Positions 47,329-59,000 of a stretch of DNA of 64,000 bases are shown in pieces; the first letter of the stretch is position 1, and every line of letters starts with the position of its first letter. Under the pieces are notes generated by a model, which saw nothing but the letters and a program-made list of their open reading frames with translations, did not search any database and had not been told where the DNA came from. The DNA comes from Vitis vinifera (lineage: Eukaryota > Streptophyta > Magnoliopsida > Vitales > Vitaceae): contig NC_081822.1 of the NCBI RefSeq assembly GCF_030704535.1, forward strand, positions 6,759,501 to 6,823,500, given 5' to 3'. Both the position numbers and the translations under genes were made by a program.

Positions 47329-50300
47329 TCATAAGAGAAAATTGTCAACCATGTGTAGGATCACATCCTTCCCATCAGAATTGATACAATAGTTTTTAAC
47401 CTGAACACAGAAAAAGGAAAATGTCACCTATACCAGCATATTTTCTATATTATGTTCAGGCTACCAGCTTAAGATAGTGATTTTTGCAAGCCCTTCTAGT
47501 AAATTCAATAAGCATGAATCTAGTAGAAACTATTATGAATGCTTGATTACATGGAAAGGCACAAGAGTCGACCTCTAGACTGAAATCAATTTGCATTGTG
47601 AAAACAAAGGAGGCAATGAATTTTCTTGTTGGTGGCATCCAACAGGACAAGAAAAGGAATTAGATATATATGTAGTGTATGATTTTGAGAGAAAGCAGAA
47701 CTTACCTGAATGGTATTGTGTGCAAGAAATCTTTGTGTACTTCGTTTGAAGTTGACATCAATCCGTTCCCAGCTCACTTTCATTAAACCTCTGATCATTT
47801 CCTCTGCAATTGTTGTAAACAATGATGAAAACAGTGACAAGAGTGTTTGAGGAGCTGGAATAATCAAGTCATTCATTATCTTAACTATTGCTGAGAACAC
47901 TTGTGCAATCAAGGGCACAGAACTCTTATAAAAGAGTTCTGAGAAATAAGTAACCTACACAGTTCCATTAACTGGCATGAAAGGAAAAATCAGAAGAAAA
48001 CTTCTCCCAGCATCCAATAAATTGAAAACAGACTTGCAGAGGGTTCTTCAAAATCGAGGAAACTCATGATTTATGGACTCTTTAGAACCCGTTTCTAAAA
48101 TGCTAAGAATTCATGAATGCATCGTAAAAAAGTTAGATATTTTTCATTTAATACCATATTCAGTGGAAAACTAACTCATAATCAAGGAGAATGAGACATA
48201 AAGCAAGGAAAGAAAGCTTAGAAAATCTCACAAATGCTCTCTTAAAGTGTGTATACCTTATTCTGAAGCACATGATGAGCACATCATAATGCTGTCAAGT
48301 TGCTATTAAGGTGGATCTCACTGACAAGGTTCTGACAGTGTAATCCTCTTTAATGGCAGGACAAACGGAAAGCTAATGTATATTACACATATGAAGTTCA
48401 TGAACAACAGTCTAAGCTACTGAAGGGAATCCTCAATTCAAAAATTCATCTAAATTTCTTCACTATGAGAATTGTATTTTCAGTGTAGTTCAAGTACTGA
48501 AGAAACACGAAAATTGTGCAAAGGATAGCAATGGTCACAAAGAACACATGAAGAAGCGCGATGCTAACCCAAAAGAGATCACTCTCACATGATGAGAGAT
48601 CCTTGCTTGACTCTCTTTTAATGACTCCTACCTAAAAGAATTGCAGTTTCAACCCATGCAAAGACATAACACAAACTTACTCCGAAAAGTAAATGGTTTC
48701 TCAATTCTGATCCTAAACTCAACTTATGCCTTACCTAAGGGCAAAAATTCTATTAAAAGAATGGTTCTGAAAGCATTGCCTGAATCTGGCTCCCTTCCAG
48801 ACTTCCTTCACAACCTCCAAATCCCATATGCTATATAATAATGCTGTTGTCTAAAGTTTGTAATTTATCAATAACTCATAAAATATTTCTTACCAAAATC
48901 CAGCTGCTTAATTAAAGTATTTCAAGGCCCACAAGTAAATTTTCACATCCTATGCCATATAATAATGCTCGTCTAAAGTTTATAATTTATCAATAACTCA
49001 AAATATTTCTTACCAAAATCCAGTTGCTTAATTAAAGTATTTCAAAGCTCACAAGTTAATTTTCACATCCTTCAAACAAGAAGTGTTTTTGAGCCCAAAT
49101 ACTACATCCATCAAGAATCAACCACTAAAGTTTCCCTTATCAAAATCCTATACTGTTACTAATTTTTATCCAATAATAATGTGCCTATTTGGAAAGAGAT
49201 AGGAACCATATTGCTAAAAAAATATGAATGTTTCAAATACTTAGTCTTGTTTAGAATCTTCTGGCAATTATCCCTCAATATTCACTCATTTGCATGAATT
49301 ATTAGGCCAAGAGCTACAGTTGGATCTAACTAGGTTGCACAAGTGCAATTTTTATTTTTATTTTTTATGCATGCTGTGTGATTTAGAGCAACAAGACTAG
49401 CTACCGGTTTTTTGGCTCAGCATACACTCCAGAAGCTTTGAGTAGGTATTGCCTGAAGTAGACTTTCATTTTATGCATTATTTATGCACCTCTAGCTTTT
49501 AAAATCTTCAATATGTAATCTTCTTGTATTCTAGACCAACCTGTTTAAACACTGAAGATTTTACCCTGAGTATTTTTTTATTCCCAAAACAGTACACATG
49601 AAACATTAATTTCAACAAGACCTTATGAGCTTGTGATAAAGAATAGCCTGGAACAACTTGTCAAAGAGACAAATAGGTAACAAACCTTCCATGTCGATCG
49701 ATTTGCGTCCATTGCCTTTGACCTTCAAAGGGACTTCTTGTTGAGGACTTGAAATTTTAGTTACCTCCTCATTTACAATATGTGGGTATTTCTCATTTCG
49801 CGCAAAATGTTGACGCTGGAAAAGAAAACACGGTGAGATGAACTCAACATGTAATTCAGCACTTTTATAAGGTTTAAGAATTACCTTTGGGAGCTCATTT
49901 CGATGCCGTATTGATGATGTACTCCATCCCACAATGTCTATAAAAGGTGTAAAGGTCTCCCAATTAGCAAGTGGGTATGTAACAAAAAATTAGTTCAGTA
50001 CACCTAAATGATTAAGCAGTCTCCCTGACTCAAGTTTTCATTCTTGCAGTATTATCTAGGCATGTCAAGATCAGGTCTAGAAGTTGAGATATCCAATATT
50101 TTCTATTAAACAAATAGACATCAACATTGAACCATATAACAGATAAATCAGTGTAACAGGATACGGTCAAAACGAGCATTTGCATATGCAACACGGCGCC
50201 TGAAGGATTGCAAAGCAGACCTGCAGAAATAAGATGAGATGTGATGCCACGTTTAACCATTTGCTGTCACAGGATGCACTCATATGTTGTTATAGTTAGT

Positions 50301-52748
50301 TTATGATTATGAGGGCTTACATAAATTTAAGATCCTCACAATCACCAGCCATCTGAAGAAGAAGAGGAGGTTTTCCATTATCACAGTCGGTTAAAAACAG
50401 ATGTTTCCCACTTCTACCAAAAAGCCATGATGTATGAGATGCTGCTTTTTCCAGGGTGTAAAAGCCACAGAAAACTGGGACCTGAAAAAATAAACTGGTT
50501 AAAAATACATGAACCACATGAAGATGAGCTATAGTCGTAATTTAAAAAGCATATCAGCAGTTGGACATGAGTATGTTCTTTATTTTCATGTTGCTCAACT
50601 GGCACTGTTATTATAGATAACTATCTCCGTAAAGGAGAAAACATTCCCTATATTGTTGTGTTTTCAGAAGTACTATAATAAACAGAAAAAAGAAGAAGAA
50701 AAAAAAACTTAGTTGCAATTGAAGAAACAACTATAAGTAGAGAAAAAACTGATTATAAGCCAAACATTTGATGTAGGGAACCGCATGGTCAGGATGTGGA
50801 GTTGAAAGTCTTTCACCACAAAAGAGATCTTGACCTCCCTGAATCTTTCTCATGAGCCCTTTCCAAATCTTTAATGACTAAAGCAGAGTAATCGCAGATG
50901 TATTTTTTTTTTATGGTATAGATACTATCTCTCATTGATATCAATCAGAAAAACTTCAAAAACACAAGGAAAATTAATTGATGTCTCACAAGGAAACTAG
51001 CAGAAGTTCACTTTTGACTGATTATTATGAAATTCAGAGAATAGAAGTTGACAAACAAGTTATTTCCAGTTAATTCATCAAAATTAAATCATTTACTTAG
51101 TTTTCCCATAAGAGTCTCATAGGAAAGTCCATGAACAAGTTAATCAATGAAGCATAACAAGATAGAATAGTGAATCCTAAAAAGGTTTCTTGACAGAGAA
51201 GCCATACCTCACATAAGGACAAATTTCAAAATTTCTACACACAAATTTCCACAGATCGATCACAGATAACATCAATAAGGAAAACTCTTGAGTGAATAAT
51301 ATCTCAAAGGAACTTCACATAAGAAAATAAAAGTGGAAGAGCATGCAGAGGATAAATGAATCACCTGTTTATGTCCCCTTGAACCAAGGTGTGGCGTTGC
51401 AGAGGTAATAAAATTCATGGGTTCCAATCCAGCAATTTTGCCCTTTAATTTCTCTTGGAGATATGAATCACCAGATCTATCATTTTTTTTATCTCCATTT
51501 TCTTGAGAAAGTTCTCCTGTGGCATCTCTTTCATAAAGCCTAGCTATAGCATATCTTGCTACCAGCCCACCTAATGAATGGCCTATAAATGAAATCTTCT
51601 GAACATCTGGGTATCGTTTTATGACCAATAGTACCTGAAAGAAATAGTACTTTGTCATTTCTTCCCTGATGGAAGCTTCACATTGCCAATTTTAGCTTGC
51701 AAGAACGGAAACCATATATAAGACCAATATTTACTCCTGATAAGAGAAATTTTATAGGCACTTATCAGACGAAGGGAAAGTTGTTTAATGATGTGATTGA
51801 CACACCTCTTCTGCTAATCGATTGCCCATTACATCAACACCATCAAATGTCGACATTGAATAATTAGCTTTGCTGCCTGCATATTTCACAGTAATCAAAT
51901 GCAACCCAGATTTAGACAGAAGCCCGTGATGTAGTAAATATCAAAGTTCAGTCCAGGAATTCCCTGTACGATTAAAATATCACAAACCAGCAACATTTTA
52001 TCTGAGGTCCTGGAAATAAATTATCCACTATCTAAAAGAAAATTTGTATTGATTGAAAAGATTTAAATATCCAATGCTAAAAAATATGATCCCTCCAGTG
52101 AACAATCCAAAAAATTGCAGTTTAAATCTCAAATTACAACTGATACTGAAAAAACAAGGTTCCAGGGTAATAAAACTCACAGTGAACAATAACATCTTTG
52201 GGATACTTCTTCAACAATTGCTTAGCCGCAAACTTCCAATTTTGAGCACTGCACTATGTAAAAACAAAAGAAATTTACAAATACAAGTACACACAGGGAA
52301 TTGGAGTCTACTGCAATTCAAAATATAACCTATTAAAATCACTTTAGCAAAGAGGAAAATTTTCAACCAGCAACATATAAACCCTGTAACTTCAAACATA
52401 AGCATTTATTGAGCCACATTAGAATAATTCCTAAAGCTAATTAATCAGTCTGTTAATATTAGATTACTGCAGAAATCAGAGCATGGACAAGTGAACTAAC
52501 CTTCCTATGAGACCGTTAACCGTTATAACAAGGTGAGTTGGATTGGAAGGCTCTCCAGTACAATCGGCCTCCATTTCCAGACCTTCATCGTGTTCTGATC
52601 TGAAACATCCAAATTTTGGCACATACTTTGCCCTTCTCTTCCTAATCTTCCTACTCTCCTTGATTTCATCTTTACCGTTGCTGGATCTTCTTCCATACCC
52701 TGCTTCATCCGCAGTTTCGGAACTCGTCCGCAACTCCAAAGACGCCAT
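47329..52748 (-). CDS. DUF676-type putative serine esterase/lipase (alpha/beta-hydrolase)
   Basis: Ten exons join in phase: 52748-52501, 52248-52181, 51876-51806, 51634-51365, 50481-50321, 50220-50165, 49937-49885, 49815-49686, 47803-47706 and 47400-47329. They give 408 residues, normal for the plant lipase-like ROG1/DUF676 group. THLVITVNGLIGS opens the fold (oxyanion region). GHSLGG carries the nucleophile at Ser149. TSATPHLGSRGH and FLTDCDNGKPPLL are typical family segments. The C-terminal SWERIDVNF block and the last exon complete the domain. An acidic and basic N-terminal extension (about 70 residues) has no clear transit or signal peptide. The likely substrates are acyl lipids, but this is family inference. 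Intron 8 is about 1.9 kb and holds a tandem duplication. Confidence 0.92.
48827..49070. repeat. Imperfect 120-bp tandem duplication in hydrolase intron 8
   Basis: Unit one (48827-48950) and unit two (48951-49070) share the order TATGCTATATAATAATGCT, GTCTAAAGTTTGTAATTTAT, CTTACCAAAATCCAG, TTAATTAAAGTATTTCAA and TTTTCACATCCT. There are small indels and about a dozen substitutions, so it is an older duplication. Confidence 0.9.
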
Positions 52749-52780
52749 GAATTTCTGGAGAGAGAAAGCGTGTGCGCGCG

Positions 52781-52790
52781 TAATATATAG
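52781..52790 (-). promoter_or_regulatory. Weak TATA-like element of the hydrolase gene
   Basis: CTATATATTA on the minus strand lies about 33 bases before the hydrolase start codon. If it is the TATA box, the leader is very short. It may instead be within the 5' UTR. Confidence 0.2.
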
Positions 52791-52799
52791 GAGATTGTG

Positions 52800-55700
52800 G
52801 TGTGTTGATAAAAGCCTGTACGATGGCAGTGCTACTGCTTCTGGAAGGACCTGTGATTGCTGCCGTGGACCTCTTCTTCCCGTCTCCCGTTTCCGTTCCA
52901 ACAAACAGGACGCGACACGCAATGCTTTGCCTTCTTTATTCTTTGTTGTCCGCCTTTCCCTTTTTTTTTTCCTCTTGATTTTCTCATTATTCAGTTTTGG
53001 CGGTTGATTTAAAAACAAAATATTGATTAAATGAGCCTTCTGCGTGTTGGATTTCAAAATTTAGTCGATTCATATTTATATTATTTATAGGCTTTTAAGT
53101 GGTTGAATAATGAGGATCAAGATGTTGACCTTTCGATCTTCTAGAAATCATATTTGGAAAAAATTATTGAGTCAACGGATGTTCGCCCAACTTGAAAAAA
53201 TAGAAATTGCATTGATCTATAATCGGTGATAATTGTCAGTAATTTAGGTGGCCTGAATTTCGTCTGAAAAAAGCTTGCAAATTAATAACAATTATGTACA
53301 TGTACAGGTATGTCTTTTAACCAATTAAAAACATTGCTTGAAATGACTTGGTTCTTCTTTGTTACGGGGAAAACCGGTGGAGAAAAGACTCTTCCGAGGC
53401 CCATTTAATAGTCAGGAGTTGGGGACAACAGGTGTGACAGTGGGCTTGTTTCTCCCAGGCCCAATTGCACTTTAATGGTTGGACCGGACCCTGTGGCTCT
53501 CCGCTGTCCATAATCCAGGTCAGGGAGGAGAGGATTCTTTTATTATGAGAGTCACAAAAAGTTCATTAACACGACGCCGTTTCTCTTATCCTCCTCCAAA
53601 AGGGCTACTAGCCCTGTTGCTTGTTGCCGTGGAGATGGGGCTTTTTTTTTGGATTCTAAAAGGACGAAAACTGTTTCACTCAATCTCTTGCTTCAAGAAC
53701 GCTGCCAAGCTTATGATCGGGAAAGGCGTCGTCTGATGATAATGTCTTTGTAAATGTTGTATCCCAAGTTCAGATTTAAGGTATCACTCTTAAAAAGGGA
53801 AAAATCAAATTGGGGTCATTTGTGTTATAGAATATTCACGCGCCGACGGTTCATGGAGACATCTCGAAGTCCTTAGAGTTTGTTACAGCATTAATTTATT
53901 TCCCGGTTATTGTTGGGTACAGTCTAGATCCATCGATTATGCACATTGGATTCATGATGATTCTATTCAGCCTCTGATGTTGGAATGTTTGTTCAAATGT
54001 GCATCTATTGATTTCCGTGTTCTTGGTCCGCTGGTATGATGTGTTCATGATCCCAAGTTGAAGTATTTTCGGATGATTTACATCAGACTTTTTGAGGAGG
54101 GCATGAGGAGAAAGTTCTAGATTGGGATTGGAATATAATCCTTCAATTGAAACCTGGCTTTAGACGTTATAGTATTGGTGCAGGTTTCTACCGGCAAGCT
54201 AATGATTTCTTCTTCACTCATTCGGTTGTTTGCTTTAGATATTCTTGGGGTGGTATGGTGGGTTGTTGGAAAAGGAAAGAAACTAGGTTAGATTAGGCAC
54301 CAAACGATGATGCTGGGTAGAATTTGAATGGAGGGGTTCATGATTCTTAAGCTCAAATCCACTGTCTTGAATCCTTTGTTGTTGTAGGGGAAAGGTGCCG
54401 ATGAATCGAGTGTATACGAGTCGATTATATATGGATTGTGGGCATCTTTGGAGCGTGATATTTCCCTTTTACGATAGGTTGAACAACTTTTGACAAAATT
54501 GTGATGCTTCCCCAAAAATTAAATCCTCGTGCACTTGGCAAATTTACCCGGACACTGTTTGGATAGCCTTTTGAGACATGGTTCCTGCTTTGTATGAGCA
54601 AAATTTTAATCAAATGCATTTGAATTTCAGTGCCGGCTTGGACGTTTTGGCATTTTGTCTCTATGCAAGTATTTTTATGTTTTGGCTCGACATTGCAAAA
54701 CCGAAATATGATGTGAGAATTGTTACTTCAGATTCCTGGACGTTACAAACTCCCACATTGCTGCTCTCTCTCGTGTCTTCGCACCTGCCTGAATGGAAAA
54801 GCCGCAAGTGTGGAGCATCTCAGTCGTAACAACACACTTTTCAGGCACATTATCTTGCATCTTTAACTAACTCTTTCCCAATTTTGGACGGATATGAGAA
54901 TAGATTAGTTTCAACTGAATTCAATTTTGGCTTATTCTTACTCGTAGATCCTTTACCTTTTCAACATGTTTTCAGCAACTTTTCATGAGCTGATCTTGGA
55001 GTGTTTATTTCACTTTCATAGTCACCTTATGATTATAATCAGGACTGTTCTTTTGACTATACACAGTATTGTTCATTGTTTTCAATGGGCCCAAATGTAG
55101 CAGTGAAGAATTTGGATAAACTACATCTGAAATTAAATTTTTTGCATAAAATACAATCAGTAGCCGTCATATCGCCAACCAATTAAGGTTGGCGAAATGT
55201 TACTTCAGATGCTCCTACCATCCGTGTGATTAGACTCGAAATAAAAATGATCTTTTTTAGTGCGTCAGGGATGGCAAGGTGGGATGGTAGATCTAAATAG
55301 CAGAGAATGTTGGCACAGCTACAAATGAATCAATTGGATTCATTGGGAATTTGGGATGAACCCAAATATTGGTGGTAGAACAAGTTTGTTCTCTTAGTTT
55401 ATGTGCATTCCCTGTTGTTGAGGTCAGGATTGGATTGTTCTATGACATGGAAAGTTCCTTTAGAATGGATTGAGAGCCATGGAACGTTCTCCCCATGGGT
55501 CATAAAATCCAGGATATCATGGCATCAGCTGAAAGCTCATTTTCACCTAACCAATGAATTTGCAGGGATCCAAGGACATTTGCCTTGTAATCAAAGACTT
55601 AAATAGAAAATTATCAAGAGGTAGTAAACTAAGGAAAACAGCGCACCACGATCTTTAACCTTCCATTTCAATTCAAGCTTGCAGAGGGCAAGTGGGCGAC

Positions 55701-55990
55701 AATGGTTGCCCCAACCTGCAAGACAAAGTAAAGTAATAAACAAAAGCAAAGGAAGAGAAGGCTTAGAGCTTTATCCATACAGAGACCTAGAAGGAAAAAA
55801 CAAATAAACGTTTTTCTTGGTATTATGAGAAGAGTGGATACGTGCTAAAAGAAAATATTGATCGCAGTTTGGACTCTGGATTACCCAGAAAAAATAAAAC
55901 CCAAAGGACTGAAAAGCTAACGGCTTTGTCGGGAGACCTTTGATTGGTTGGTTGGATGGTCCCGCGCTTTCCGTAGACTTCACTTGAAAA
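52800..55990. other. Divergent intergenic region between the hydrolase and the xylanase
   Basis: The two genes are divergent, about 3.3 kb apart. The ACACGACGCCGTTT motif is at 53570-53583. Around 53836-54290 there are coding-like stretches interrupted by stops, noted as a finding. No intact gene was recognised. Confidence 0.4.
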
Positions 55991-56010
55991 CTTCAATACG
56001 GACGTATATA

Positions 56011-59000
56011 ATGAGGAGGATCTGGCCCTGCTGCTTCACAAGACGAGTCTCTAACACCCATCAGAAAGCAGAAGATATTCAGGTACTCTTTTGCTCTGTT
56101 CTGCATATAAAAGCACTGTTTGTGTTGATACCCATCTCAGAATTTCTCTAATTGGAGCTGTTTTGCTTGATCTTGTTTTGTGCTAGAGGTCCATCGGGAC
56201 TATGGAGAACCCAAAAGAGGGTAATGCCGACCATGGTGTCTCAGAGGTATGGGTCTATTCATTTGTTCATCCTTGTAAAAGATTATTCTCTTTTGCAGTT
56301 CTATTTCTTATTTACATTTTTTTGGATTACTGGGTATTGCGTGCATCGTTCTGTTCGGGTACCTTACTTCTGTGCTCAGCAGAATAAACCACTTTCAAAG
56401 GTCATTTGATTAAAATAGCTCTAGTTGAGGCAATGGACTGCCTGTGGGTTTGGCATTTGTATGTTTTAATCCCCAAATTTGCAAAATACAAATCCTATAA
56501 GAAGTGGTTTGATTTGTTTAAGTGTTGGAAATAATGCTAGTGGTGGAGTTTGTGGATTCATATTTTGTATAAAGAATTAGAAGAAAAATGGAAATTACAT
56601 AACATAGAGGCATGAAAACAATTGATGGAGTTAAATGGCTGAGTGTTCAGCAGTAAAGTTTTTGAACCCTAATAAGAATTTTGTGACTCTTTAGCACCTT
56701 TGACTTTGAATTTATTTGGTATTCCATAATTTTCTTCTTATTTTTTTGTAAAAATATATTATGTGCATGTACATTGCTATTACATACCCAGCCAACAAGA
56801 CCATAAGCAGATTTGCATATGGAAATCTGTATAATTTAGTACACAAAGAGTTCTACCTCTCAGAGCTGAGAATTTGAGATAATTCAATTTGGTGTTTCAT
56901 TGAATCATTGAAGTAGCTTGATGGTTATATCATTCCCAACTAATGTTTATGGACTTTTGTTTTTTGCCTGACAGAAACAAAATGAAAGCACAATCAAATC
57001 AAGGGACAGTTTGTCTTCTAATATCATACTGAACCATGATTTCTCTAGAGGTCTGCATTCATGGAACCTCAATTGCTGCAATGGTTCTGTAGTTTCAGCT
57101 GAGTCTGGCTTTTTGGAAGGAATATCAGTAAAATCTGGAGGTAATTATGCTGTAATTACAAATCGCAAGGAATGCTGGCAGGGTTTGGAACAAGATATTA
57201 CAAGCAGAGTTTCCCTGGGTTCTACTTATTCTGTTTCCGCTTGTGTTGGAGTATCGGGCTCTCTTCAGGGATCTGCCGTAGTCCAGGCCACATTGAAGCT
57301 AGAATACCAAGGTTCAGCAACTAGTTATTTATTCATTGGAAGGTGATGAATTCTCTTTCTCCTATGGTTTCCCACCAAAAAGCTAAAAATAAAAAAATTA
57401 AAACATTATAAAAAGAACCACAGGAGAAAAAAAACCCAGAAAAGGGAATGGAGAAAATTTGTTTTAACAGCAGTTACAACCTACCACTTGCAGAACCTCT
57501 GTATCAAGAGAGCAGTGGAAGAAATTGGAAGGGACATTCTCATTGTCAACTATGCCTGACCGAGTTGTATTTTACTTGGAAGGCCCTTCTCCTGGACTGG
57601 ACCTTCTCATAGAATCAGTTGTTATCTTCTGTTCTAGCCCCACTGAGGAGGAGGTGAGTATTTCCTGTAACCCTGTTTCCAATTTAATATACTAAAAACC
57701 ACTTCTATATCAAATTCGCAAATTTGTCTGATTTGTTGGTAATATGGAATGGTAGAAAGAGTTCCATAAGAGTAGTGATCAAGTGTTAAAGAAAAGGTTA
57801 AGAAGTTTATTTGGTTTGTTCAATCTAGTTTGACTAGCTTGTTACTGATTCATTTCTGATACATGTCTTCCTATCTATTTTGGAAGAGTTCAAGTACAAG
57901 ATGTGCTGCAGCAGGAGATGAAAACATCATACTAAACCCCATATTTGAGGATGGTGTTAACAATTGGTCTGGAAGGGGCTGCAAGATTCTATTACATGAC
58001 TCTATGGGAGGTGGAAAAATTGTTCCACAGTCTGGAAAGTTCTTTGCATCTGCAACTGAACGCACACAGAGCTGGAACGGAATTCAGCAGGAGATCACTG
58101 GAAGAGTGCAGAGAAAACTCGCTTACGAGGTTGCTGCTGTGGTTCGGATATTTGGTAACAATGTCACTAGTGCTGATGTACGGGTTACTTTATGGGTCCA
58201 AACACCAAATCTCCGTGAACAGTATATAGGTGTTGCCAAGTTAGTTTCTTTTTCCCTTTCTGCTTTTTCAAATTTTTAATTTAGTGTATGGATTTGAATG
58301 TTGTATGGAGTAATGAGTCAGAATGGGTTTACACTATGCAGAGAACGGTTCTAGTTTGTTTTCATCATTCATTTGTCAAATTTATAACACATACACAAAT
58401 TAACATCCACCTTATATTTAGAATCCATGACATCCTATAAAAACTTCTAGCTAGCAACTGTGAGACCTTTTTTGTGGCCCTATGTACAGGTAAATGAAAT
58501 GATTAAAATATTCATATAATTTTCCAATTGTATAGCCCAGTTCCATAATTAATAATGTCCAGAAGGCAAGGATTCCTACTTGCACGACCTAATTATATTG
58601 TTTTCTGCAGTTCTTGGCATAATGGGAAAACTAAATCTAGGCATTCAATGTTTTAGGTTTTGCTCAATCTACTACTCACTTCCTTGTCAGCTTCTTACAC
58701 TCATGCCCCATATATCAATGCAGCACTATATATGCATATGGACTTAGTTCCGGTCTTTACATTTTTTTTCCCTTGATTCAGCACGGAATGCATTTGTTGT
58801 TTTAATCATGCTTGCACCATAACAGTTCCTCCATGTTTCTTTAAATTGCTGAAAGGAATTTGGTTTGTTCTGAAGTTCGCAGGCAACAGACAAGGATTGG
58901 ATTCAGTTGCAGGGAAAGTTCCTTCTCAATGCCTCCCCATCAAGAGTAGTCATTTATTTGGAAGGTCCACCTCCAGGCACTGACATACTTGTCAATAGCT

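Noticed and set aside
52543-53007. 154-residue plus-strand ORF
   Set aside because: It is antisense to exon 1 and the upstream region of the hydrolase gene.
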